A stretch of 64,000 nucleotides of DNA from Ctena decussata. Taxonomy: Eukaryota; Mollusca; Bivalvia; Lucinida; Lucinidae. The notes below the pieces were generated by a model. That model had not been told where the DNA came from and ran no database searches. It worked only from the letters and a program-made list of their open reading frames with translations. The stretch is from positions 4,744,803 to 4,808,802 of the forward strand of contig OZ022515.1 of assembly GCA_963989385.1 (NCBI GenBank), read 5' to 3'. A program made the translations under genes and the position numbers. Of this stretch, positions 11,140-20,885 are shown piece by piece; positions within the stretch are counted from its first letter, which is position 1; each line of letters begins with the position of its first letter.

Positions 11140-11823
11140 ATTATCACTTACAATTGACAGAAAACATTGGCGTATGGAGGTACTTGCGGAATGCCGCTGA
11201 TTTCCACCTTCCTAATGACTGAATACGAGATTCTGAGTAATTGCATTGTTGCGCAAATGAAGCTCCATCTATTCTAACTCTATGATGTGTGTATAAATGT
11301 GACGGAAGACCAAGATCACGAATACTAATTTTAAGACCTCATGAAAACTGTCGAGATGTAATAGGGGTTCCATTCTCCATTAGGAAAAGGGGACCATATT
11401 TGTGACCCCTAATATTACAATATTGAACCAGATTAGCCAGTTGGCAAATAGCTGAGACACCAGACTTGGGAATATTTAAAGAAGCTGGTTTAAGTGAATG
11501 TTTATAATGCGGGTGAATGATGTTACAACTGAGAACTGCAGTCCCTTAACTTGAAAAGAAAGTGCTTTGAATAGAATGACATGTGCTGATGAGTCTGTGA
11601 GTGTGTATTCACCTACCCGAAGAAGAGCGTGAAATGCCAAGGAGTACATGGCTCTGAATAAGGTCAGTTCAAACCGTGACATGAAAAGGCGAGAGGCATT
11701 TTTTATGATAGAACGAAGTATTTTCAGTGTGATTGGTAGTCTGGTATCTGATGATAGACTGAGACGCTTAGATCCCAACAACATCTTCTTAATTAGGCAA
11801 TGACTTGGGATTGGGCCAATCAT
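11140..11823 (-). pseudogene. tyrosine recombinase, catalytic half, of the Ngaro-like element
   Basis: The minus strand encodes box I as FHALLRVGEYT (about 11,630), then a frameshift near 11,505, a stop near 11,345, and box II. Box II includes THHRVRIDGASFA (HxxR motif, about 11,270) and SLGRWKSAAFRKYL, with the candidate nucleophile tyrosine in FRKYL (about 11,185). These are the R...HxxR...Y landmarks of DIRS/Ngaro recombinases, which integrate the circular DNA copy. The N-terminal half is at 12,490-12,995, separated by a retroposon. Confidence 0.85.
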
Positions 11824-11827
11824 TCAA

Positions 11828-12490
11828 AGTAAAAAGTATGCAAAGACCAGGAACTGAAACAATCAAAATCCAAATCCAGCCCTCAAACCATAGTTGGAAA
11901 CAACTAAGATTACAAATAATCAAGATACAGAGAACATATGGCCAACCGAGTGAGCAGCTTGTTCCCAAAAGGTGGCCACTCAGCAACCCAAACCGAACCA
12001 AAAATAATAAGAACATACATAAGGTAAAACATCACAGAAACTCTGACACCAAAAACAGGCAACAGAGAACCACAACAGAACTACCGCCTTGGAACGGTCA
12101 GTAATGAATTACTGGGGGGCTTAAATCGATTTTACAGGCCCAACCTCACCCTCAGTTTCTGAAGTGGTACAAAACATTTAGTTGGTTGTTCGGTTCGCAT
12201 GATAACCCTCTAACTCGTCAATGAATCATCACGGTAAACACATAAATCAAATTTCAACACCATGAAGAAGCAAAGACGAGGACTCAACAGATACAACGGG
12301 CCGTCTGACAGGTGGAGATCCCTGTCCTGCCAAACAACCCCACTGGAAATCTGAAGTAAAAGAAGGTCACCAGTTGAGCCCCGGTGGACCAAGCAACAGA
12401 CAAAAAGGCTCCGGTCCCAACCAACTACAATATATAGCTTTAGGTCGGGGCCATCATAGAGTCTGTCGACCGATCCCCCGGTGTGCAATT
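11828..12490 (-). mobile_element. SINE/LINE-like retroposon inserted in the Ngaro recombinase
   Basis: About 600 bp of this segment (11,828-12,424) is repeated in opposite orientation at 35,134-35,737. A still shorter piece with the same 3' end, TTTGCATACTTTTTACT, lies at 58,402-58,477. Shared 3' ends with varying 5' extents indicate retroposition with 5' truncation. It interrupts the recombinase reading frame, so it is younger than the Ngaro insertion. The 5' limit near 12,490 is approximate. Confidence 0.65.
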
Positions 12491-12995
12491 AAAGAGTGCA
12501 GCAAAGTTATCAACCGTGATTGGGTTAATCACTAAGCATGCAGACTGTCGCATAACATTTAAATTATAGCCAATACGTTTGTGACGTATTATTATTTTTC
12601 GGAATTGATCAGAAAAATCAGTCCTACCCTTAATCTTTTTGAATTTGTATACTAAGTCACCATAAAATTCTGGTTCCGATAGGCCTTGGTGTAAAAGAAA
12701 TTTTAATCCGAGATCAAATTTTGAAACCAATTCATGGTGTCTGCGATATGTAAGAGAGGCCTGACAAGATGGACTGTATGCTTGATAATTAGTAGTGTTT
12801 AGCCACCAGAAAAGCAATGAATTTGGAAAGTTTAGAAGCCGATATTGGGAACAAACCCTTGTTACTCGAGGAAAATGTGTCATGAAACATAGAATACAGG
12901 TAAATTGAGCCTCTATATGATCTACGTGTAGACTGTGCCAGCGATTTATCCAACAGGTATTTCCGAATGCTCAAAATGTCCCTTCCAGAAGGCAA
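12490..12995 (-). pseudogene. tyrosine recombinase, N-terminal SAM-like half, of the Ngaro-like element
   Basis: Two overlapping minus-strand frames give SLAQSTRRSYRGSIYLYSMF (about 12,930) and, after a frameshift, ASLTYRRHHELVSKFDLGLK and FRKIIIRHKRI. This is the helical core-binding domain that precedes the catalytic domain in DIRS/Ngaro recombinases. The chain breaks at about 12,490, where the retroposon begins. Confidence 0.75.
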
Positions 12996-13096
12996 GCAGG
13001 TATTGGAATGGGGTCTTTTTGCATTTCTGGTGCGAGGTGATGAAATTCTTCTACCTGTTTACGGGAAAACAAATTTGGTAGAACATTATATTTACC

Positions 13097-13410
13097 TCAA
13101 ATGTGAACACATAGCAAAGAAATATTATATTTCATGCAGTTTAAAACAAGGCGACGCACAAGCGTCATGATATAGGTTTCCTTGCAAGTTTGCTTGTTAA
13201 TAATATGAACGACCGCCAAATTATCAGAATGTGCAATTAAGCATTGATCTCTAAGAGAAGGACCCCATATCTCCATTGCCAAAACAATGGGGAAAAGTTC
13301 TTTGAAGGTAATTGGCAAATGAGCTATTCGTTCTGGCCAAGAACCATTAAAGCAGCTAGAATTCCAGCGTTGGACAGAAAGCAGGTTTTTCCCATTAAAG
13401 TGCTCCACAA
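13097..13410 (-). pseudogene. RNase H domain of the Ngaro-like element
   Basis: The minus strand shows LPITFKELFPIVLAMEIWG, LIAHSDNLAVVHIINKQTCK and LVRRLVLNCMKYNISLL. These carry the E (in KEL) and D (in HSDN) landmarks of the RNase H domain that follows the reverse transcriptase in DIRS-order elements. It joins the RT frame (13,324-14,124) through a frameshift. Confidence 0.8.
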
Positions 13411-14469
13411 AAGTTGCCAGGCCTGTAAATCCCGACGACTTTCACTGTTAAGAGTAACCCTATGGGATGGATGTCTTACATATTTGGTTTGATCTATGAG
13501 ACGCCGCAAAAAACAACGGCCTAGAGGAACTACACTGCAACAGAAACTGAGGTAACCGATAATAGACTGCAATTCTTTCAGTCTTATTTTTCTTTTATTG
13601 CAGTATTTGTTTAGCAACTCTTTTGATCTAGTCAGTTTGTCGGGGGGCAATTTAGCCTCCATTTCGATAGAATCGAGTTCTAGACCCTTGAAACTGATAC
13701 AAGTGGTTGGGTAAACTGTTTTTTCGGCTTTGATTGGAATTCCGACCTTTTTGCAGAACGTCAGAAAGGAAGTTAAATATTTCAAGCATTGCTCTGAGGC
13801 TGGGGGACCTATCATAAAAAAGTAATCAAGTATTTGGATGATATCCGGATTGTTTAAATGTTCTTTCGCAATCCATTCAATTGCGGTACAAAAGCGTTCA
13901 AAGATGGCTCGACTACTACGGCAACCAAATGGAAGGCAACAATCATAGTTGAATTCGGAGTGCCACTTATATCCAAGCAGTTCATGATCCGAAGGATGCA
14001 CTGGAATGAGCCTAAATGCGGACTCAATGTCAGTTTTACACATGAGAGCCCCTCTGTCAAGTATTAGTAGGGCATTAAGGACATCGTCAAAAGAACAATA
14101 TGAAACAGTAGCTAATTCCGGCATGATGCGATCATTAATACTGGAGCCAGGGGGTAACTTAAATGATGGATAAGACGAAAATCCCCTGGAGAACGCAATC
14201 TATTGGGCTTATCTAAATGATTTTGAATGGGGGTGTAGGAAAAGGGATTTCAAACGACTTGCTGATACTTCAGCCTTGATTTTATGTGAAATGACATCCG
14301 AAAATTGATGACATGATGAGATATTGGGTGACAAACGAAACTGTTCCTGACCCAAATAACCAAGACGAAAACCCGATGTAAAACCTTTGATAAGATATGA
14401 AGCTTGATGATAATTTGATAGGAAGGGAGCCAAAACTTCCACCTTAACAGGGGTGACTTCCTCAGGCAA
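13324..14469 (-). pseudogene. reverse transcriptase of the Ngaro-like element
   Basis: The upstream block (14,469-14,209) has TPVKVEVLAPFLSNY and GFRLGYLGQEQF, typical of the region before the RT. The RT proper reads KTDIESAFRLIPVHPSDHEL (motif A aspartate), LPFGCRSSRAIFERF (motif B) and QILDYFFMIGPP (motif C). Motif C should contain two adjacent aspartates; here the second is Tyr (TAC at about 13,825, minus strand), so catalysis is lost. A frameshift near 14,150 separates the upstream block. Together with RNase H it would make the element's DNA copy. Confidence 0.85.
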
Positions 14470-14481
14470 AGTTTTATTGAC

Positions 14482-15699
14482 TCATTGTGATTGGTTCCGT
14501 GTATCAGATCTGTTTGATCTAGGGATTTGTGTTTGATTGCCTGGCTGCTGTGGCTGCTGAGTGTCTGGACCATTTCGTGAGGGTCCACTGCGTTGGTTAT
14601 TTGAGGTGCTTGACTTAGCACAGTGTCTGCCTCTGCAGAAACCGCATCTGTGTTCCCAGTGACAGTCTGTGTTACTACAGCGACCGAACCTGTTGTAGGT
14701 CCAGCAAGAATCCCGCAGAAATCGTGGTCTTGACCGACTGTTTGATTGCGAGTCCTGCAAAGAATGTTGTTGTCTGCGTTGAGGGCAAAAAGCAGAGGTA
14801 GTGGCGGCCATGACCCAAAATTCTGTGTGAAGTTGGTCCCAGCTTATGCGTTGTGATTGGCGAAGACAGCGAAACTGTATGTCATACATTAGCCATGAAA
14901 GACCCGGTTTTCTGTTTGCGAGGTCCCGAACTATTTCTGCATATTTCATTAATTTTGACATTTCCTTAGGATATATCAGGCCATAAATAGCAGCAAAGCG
15001 GAGAAATGCGGTTGTCCATTGTCCAATGCTATTGATTTTTTTTTGGTGTATGTATTTGGAACAAGACTGATCTTAGAGGTATGACTATCTCTCGTGAAAA
15101 GCGTCTGTTAGTGTTAAGATTAGCATATGATGTATTTGGTAACAGAAAGGCCAGATCAATGTATTTATTTTCCCAAATTTTTCTTTGAATTTTGGAAGGA
15201 ATTTGAGTGTCAATAGGAGTTGTTAGAGATTCCCCATAATAGAAGGTATCATACTCCGGCAGCGCACCTGTAAGCTTCCCTATATGTTTGGCTGCAAAAT
15301 CCTGTATATCATCTGATGAATCCGACTCTGTTGAAGAATCAGGAGATGGTGGTGCAATGTTACGCTCATGCACATTTGTAGAGCGCTTCTTTCTACCAGA
15401 TGCTTTGTCATTAGGAGGAGTGTAATTTAAAATGCCTGAGGCCTCCTCTTCTTTCTCGTCTTCGGCAGAATCATTGGGCAAATCTACAAAGTCATCGTAA
15501 TCGTCACATGATTTTGATTTTATTTTAGGAGTTTTACCCCCTTTTTTATGCCTGGTTTTGCATCCATAACCGGCATAATGTCAGCCTCATTTGGGATCTC
15601 GTCAAAGTCAGGATATCATGGTAGAGTTACACGAGAGTTTTTAGGTTTTGGCCCCGAGGAAGGCCTCTTGCTACTTTTCCGTTTAGTACTCTGGCTCAT
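14482..15699 (-). pseudogene. gag-like protein of the Ngaro-like element
   Basis: It begins with an ATG at 15,699 (MSQSTKRKSSKRPS) and is acidic and Ser-rich up to about 15,030. It ends with a Cys/His cluster, CWTYNRFGRCSNTDCHWEHR then CGFCRGRHC (about 14,640-14,720). This resembles the CCCH-type finger at the C-terminus of DIRS/Ngaro gag-like proteins. Stops near 15,620 and 15,520 and later frameshifts break it. The role in particle formation is inferred from family position only. Confidence 0.7.
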
Positions 15700-16400
15700 G
15701 ATCTTGGTACACTGTAATTATAAATAAACATCCACCATGATAAATTAGTAAAAACAAATACGGGGAAGAGTGTATTAACAAATTTTATCAAAGACAAAGT
15801 TATTTGAAAATACTAATAAAGATAAAGGGGTCTGTAAAATTATTATATCTATTATAACTTTCATTATTACCAAAATAAGGGGAGACTGTAATGAATGATT
15901 TTTATTTTTTGAAGGGAGAGTGGTGAAGCCATGTAGACTGTATCCCTACCCCCTTTTTTACCAATATATCAGATAAAGAAAGCATCATTTATTTAATTTT
16001 TATATCCATAATGTACTACAAAATAGAATTTCAAACATGTATATTTAATTTTATAATCCTTATTCTTTTAATGGTGCAAGCAACCGAAAGACTTCTATTT
16101 CATACAAGAACATTACTCGGCTGTGTTTTTAAAATACGGTTGAACTGTAAAAAATGTTGAGTTTGAAAGCAGATGGGGCTGTACCGAGGCAGACTCTTAA
16201 ATACAGGCAGAAGTGGCACATAGTAGCCAAAAGCTGTGACGTAAAATCGTGAACTACAGAGGTGACCCAGACTCCGTTAATACGTAGGTGAACCATGCAC
16301 CACAAGAGAGAATGCATAGCAGTAGTGTTAAACAAATGTTACATTTAAAACTGAAAACAGGCACACAGTGCCCAATAAAGCGAACAATACCCTATTAACT
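15700..16400. other. Ngaro internal spacer, no domain recognised
   Basis: Between the gag-like frame and the SGNH hydrolase frame of the minus-strand element. It is AT-rich and no motif is visible. Confidence 0.4.
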
Positions 16401-16499
16401 GAAAACAAAAACAAGGTACACAGTACCCAATAATGCGAACAATACGCATAGGCGGACGATACGCCTTGAGAAAGTCAGCCATAAAAATCTTTGAAAACT

Positions 16500-17105
16500 A
16501 GTTACGGTCCGGATGTTTAATTGCTGAAACCACTGCTGCTCTGATATTGCGAATGTATAACCACTGTGCAGCATCAGCAATGTGCACGCCTTGATCCTGT
16601 AAAGCACTAGCAAGGTAATCCTTGACAAAGAAGGCCTTATGATTCCATAAAATAGTGCTTTCATTGTCTTTTAGGAGCTGTCGAAGTGTGATATTCGCTT
16701 CGTCGACCCGAGGGTTGAACCAATTGGGGTCAACATAATATCTTACTGGTCTAGAGGGCTCAAATCTATGACAACAACTCGCTGTACCTTGTAAATACCT
16801 AAGAGATCTATAATTATTGAGTAATAATTCTTTGTGAAATCCTCGACAGATGTCCGATCATTACACAGGTCATTAGATCCCAGGTGTAACACCTTAATAT
16901 GTGATTCAAAATCCTGCACCGACTCAATTTGATGTTGACGGAAAGTGGATAGTGAGCCGCCCCGCCGGTCAGAATATTGTATCATAACATCGTTGGGGTA
17001 CAAACCAAGGGAGTAATTTATTTGAGAGCTAAGATTTCTTCTAATAAAACTTTTCAAATTAGAAATAAATGAATGCCCAACAATTAGAATCCGAACGGGG
17101 TCCAT
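16500..17105 (-). pseudogene. SGNH/GDSL-like hydrolase of the Ngaro-like element
   Basis: The minus strand starts MDPVRILIVGHSFISNLKSF, where GHS is block I (usually GDS). Then come DRRGGSLSTF (block II glycine), LHLGSNDLCND (block III, GxND) and VVVIDLSPL. A frameshift near 16,750 moves to a frame with VRYYVDPNWFNPRVDEAN and DQGVHIADAAQWLYIRNIR (block V, DxGVH). The block order is that of SGNH esterases, known as accessory domains in Ngaro and some CR1 elements. Its substrate is unknown. Confidence 0.8.
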
Positions 17106-17224
17106 CGTCCTTTTAACTGAAAGGAACAGATGATAGTAAACAACACAGTGTTTACCCTATACACACAGAAATACTTATCTAGGCGAACTTAACAAAGCTG
17201 CAGTCGCAAATTTCTAAAAACAAT

Positions 17225-17413
17225 GATATTTTAAAAGGACGAACGGCTTTCTGTTTCGTCAGTTATTCAAGAACGTGAGGCGGATGCCGAATTTTATATG
17301 AGAAAGATACCGAAATTATTGAAAGGATCCGAATGTACAACTTGAGGTTTGAGGAAATACCGAACTGGGAGAGCTTATTCCATAAACTCATTTATCTACG
17401 ATAAATTGTATTT
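17225..17413 (-). repeat. Ngaro repeat A1
   Basis: Matches A2 at 10,086-10,273. It marks the 5' end of the minus-strand element; directly outside it the tandem repeat array resumes. Confidence 0.85.
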
Positions 17414-17830
17414 GTTATCAAAATTTAAGTTTCAAATCGCCAGTCTGACCTTAAAAATGCGATAAAGGTCACCAAACGCTAATTATTTCTTTCCTGTGCC
17501 GTGATAACGTTTCTGTGCTAGTTTGGTCAAATTTCATCCAAGTGCACACAAGGCTCATTTATAGAGTCATAATAATGTTGTGACCTTTAATTGAGACAAC
17601 TGTCACCAAAATCTAATCACTTTCAACGTCCCTATGATGTATATGTGCTTGAGCTATTGGTTTAAGATATAGTGCACACGAGTTTATTTTATTTATTTTT
17701 TTCGCTTTCAAAATTTGAGTTTCAAAGTGCCGGTGTGACCTTGAAAATGAGTAAAATGTCACCAAATCTAACCTCTTCTTTTCTCAGTCGCTTTAATGTA
17801 TATGTGCTAGTTTGGTCAAAGGATCTTGTA
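17414..17830 (+). repeat. tandem repeat flanking the Ngaro-like element, right side
   Basis: About two to three diverged monomers read TCAAAATTTRAGTTTCAAA, then a GTGTGACCTT block, an ACCAAA-CTAA block, GTGCTAGTTTGGTCAAA and TATAGTGCACACRAG. They match the array at 9,440-9,746 on the other side of the retrotransposon. Confidence 0.65.
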
Positions 17831-20800
17831 TGGTAAGGGCCATTTTTGGCCCCTATTCAAATTCTCTTAAGATAGCGTGGTTTCTTTGGCGTATCATTTG
17901 TGTGTATGGGAACTAAAAGAAATTATAAATTTCGTCTCAGTTAATTCTCAGAATAATACGATTTCTGACAAGCCTATTTTGAACTTGCAAAAACTTTGAG
18001 TTTGGTAGATTTTCGTGTAAGAAGTATGATAGTTTCAAAAGCTTTTGAAAGCCTTTGATAATGTGCTTCTGATAAAAATTAATGCTCATACGTTGGAAAG
18101 CACTGCTTAGCCTGTATACTGCACAAGGCTTGTCTAGGTACCCCGCCCTCTAAAGTTTGCAACTCTAGAGACGCTAAACAAAAATTCCAACAGATCAAAA
18201 TATAATGTGTATCAAATTATTCCTTGAGTTCTAACTACGAAAATGAAAACCTACAATATATGGAGGCTGGGCTAATATATTTAGAAAGCCGCACAGGCTA
18301 CCGAATTCGTCATTTTCGTCAAAACCCACACGGGACATGGGTATTTTTTTTAAAATGAAAATATTTCAAGCAAAAACTGGTAAATTGTGTGTTCTGTTAC
18401 ATTCTAGGTTGAAACTTTTCTATGTTTACATTATAATTATCAAAACTAGAAGTTGAAAAATGTGTTTTTTGGGGGCCAAATATGGGCCTTATCATACCGG
18501 GTCCTTTCGCCGATTGTCTTTGATATTCATGCTATTTTTCACATCAATTTTGTTTCTTATTCGTGATGTTCTTACTAATTTAACGCCAAGGAAAGGACGA
18601 AGAATTGTTATTAACCAACGTGTTTGGAAATGACGCTTAACAGCTCTCACTATGACATAACGTATATCAAATGTTACGTCAGCCAATCAAGTATTTAAAT
18701 TATCCGTGACGTCGCTTACGCGTATAGGTTCATCTAAGGAAATCATCGACGCCTGTGAATATTTCTCTGCACATTTGTATAGGTGAAGAAAAAAGGCAAC
18801 ATTAGAGTGTGTTACAAGATAACATTGATGCAAAGCATCAATAAGCCAGGAAAGTCAGTCACATTTAGCTTCTGCGCCCAGTAGGCCTAACTGTGCACAT
18901 ATAAAGGAATCTCGACACTAGCAAAGGTAGCCTAATATAGATATATGCGGTATTGTCAAGCCGATTATAGTTTATCGGCTTTTTTCTACCATTGTATACA
19001 TGTCACTAATATGTGGGCAGGTTCTTGACAAACATACATCATAATGATGCATTTCTGAGCTGTTCGGATTTATTTTCTATTCAGATAACATTTTAGTTTC
19101 GCCTGCTACTAGCAGAAACTAGGTAGATCTACATGTGTATACCTTTTCCTGCGTCTGCGGCATTATCACCGTCGGCGGCGTATACTTAGCGTTTATTTCG
19201 TGAGTGGGTTTTGTGACAATGCGCAAACAGGCGAGAAATAACATGTTTATGATTTCCTTCCTAATGTCTCATTTGAAATAGACTTAAAACTCAAGGTTTC
19301 GTCACCCCAAACAAATCATATTTTTACTCCATGTAACTATTGTACATTGTAACTATTTGCGTTCAAATATTTATATTTATCATGTTGTTTAAAATATTAT
19401 ATTTAGCTTTAAGAAATTAGTAATACAAAATTAACGAAGACTTGTTGCAAATTATATAAATATATATTACATCCCTTGAAACATGCCATAGGAGACTCAT
19501 AGACAAATCCTGCTTTATGCCATATGCGACCAACAAAGGTACCTTTCAGACTGCATTTTTGCGCAGTCTGATAGGTACCTTGTGAGCGATCGTATACATT
19601 TACCTGTTGTCGGATTTGGATAAAAAAATAATTGCATCGAGGCAATGTAGCAGGCAAAATTGTATATATCTTATGACGTAAGCGAAGGTACAAACAAGTT
19701 TAGAACAAATCGTTGCAGTACGAACTCTGCAGGTATTTTCCGAAAGAGCTTGACTAATCGTTTCTTCCGAAAATAAATCGGTATCACTAAACCACATGAA
19801 TACTGGCTTGCGGCTTTGACCACAAGCCAAACATATGCACTGTATAAAATTGCGTATACATACCACTCAACTGTTGGATGACTTGTTTTAAACCTAACAG
19901 GCATATATCATTGAATCAACATTGACTCCAAGCTGCTTCAACGTCATAACGCTGAATCGACGTTGATTCAATGCTGCGTGCTCAGTAGGAAATCAGAAGT
20001 AAAACAATAAACCAAGGAAGTTCCTGAATCCTAACATTTTCTCCTAAAACATTATCTTAAACTGACACACCCTCAGGGGAAGCAAGTCCACCACCCATTA
20101 TGCTCGCATTCTTTTCCACGGCGATCAGCTCTCGAAAGTAAAAATTTGTTTCACAAGGGGCGTCATTTGTCATAAGAACAGACCTCATTTTGACACAACC
20201 CACCGGTTAGGGACAAAACAGGAGTCACAAAAGTTGTCTCCCACTATAAAAATGGCAGAGAGAGATAGAGAGCCAGTCAAAAGCTGTTAACTCGTAGAAA
20301 GCTCTAGGCTTAAATTGATGGTAAGTAAGCTAAGTGGTAAGCGACTCATTTAAACCAGCTAATCGCTCGTATGTTACACGTGTGTAAAACAATGGTGCGT
20401 AATGTTAGCATTTATTCAACGTCAGGACGCTGATTTAGCCTCTACTCAGCGTTGAGGGTCTGGTGAGTAAGACCTAATTATACGATATAAAGTACAGTTA
20501 AAGAATAGTTCTTGAATATTTGGTGATGCCTACACTCTCGGTACTTCTTCCTTGATGCCCCTACCAAAACAAAACGCAAGAGTAACAAGTAAGGAGAGAT
20601 AATGGATGCATAGATAAAGCGGGTGGGGCCTGGTCGGACAATGGTGTTAGGTAACTTTTAGTGCCTGTGCGTCCTACTTATTTGGATATTTGTGCAGCAA
20701 GGGTCTACAGTGCTTGCAGTAGGTGCGGATGGGTTTTTTTTGGACAACTTTTCTCTCCTCTATCATTTCTCTCTTCTTTCTTCCTCTTTCTGTCAGTCGG

Positions 20801-20880
20801 CCTGGTACTAACGGAATTGCTGCCTCAAAGGGTTGTTAACCCCACACCAACCAGCCAACCATTGTCGTGTCCGGTGAACT
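17830..20880. other. no recognised gene
   Basis: Three kilobases of AT-rich DNA without a supportable gene. An inverted repeat pair built on AAAGGTACCTTTCAGACTGC and GCAGTCTGATAGGTACCTT lies at 19,534-19,581. GTTGATTCAA/ATTCAACGTC motifs recur at 19,910-19,980 and 20,410-20,460. Confidence 0.45.
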
Positions 20881-20885
20881 TGCGC

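Larger units (their letters stand above)
9747..17413 (-). mobile_element. Ngaro-like tyrosine-recombinase retrotransposon with split direct repeats
   Basis: Read on the minus strand, the order is: repeat A1 (17,413-17,225), SGNH hydrolase frame, gag-like frame with Cys/His finger, reverse transcriptase, RNase H, tyrosine recombinase, repeat B1 (10,530-10,274), repeat A2 (10,273-10,086), repeat B2 (10,023-9,747). A1 matches A2 and B1 matches B2. This A1-ORFs-B1-A2-B2 layout is the split direct repeat architecture of the Ngaro/PAT branch of DIRS-order elements, and an SGNH hydrolase is known from Ngaro elements. The copy is dead: frameshifts, stops, a lost RT aspartate, and a roughly 0.6-kb retroposon inside the recombinase. 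It lies inside a tandem repeat array present on both flanks. Confidence 0.85.
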
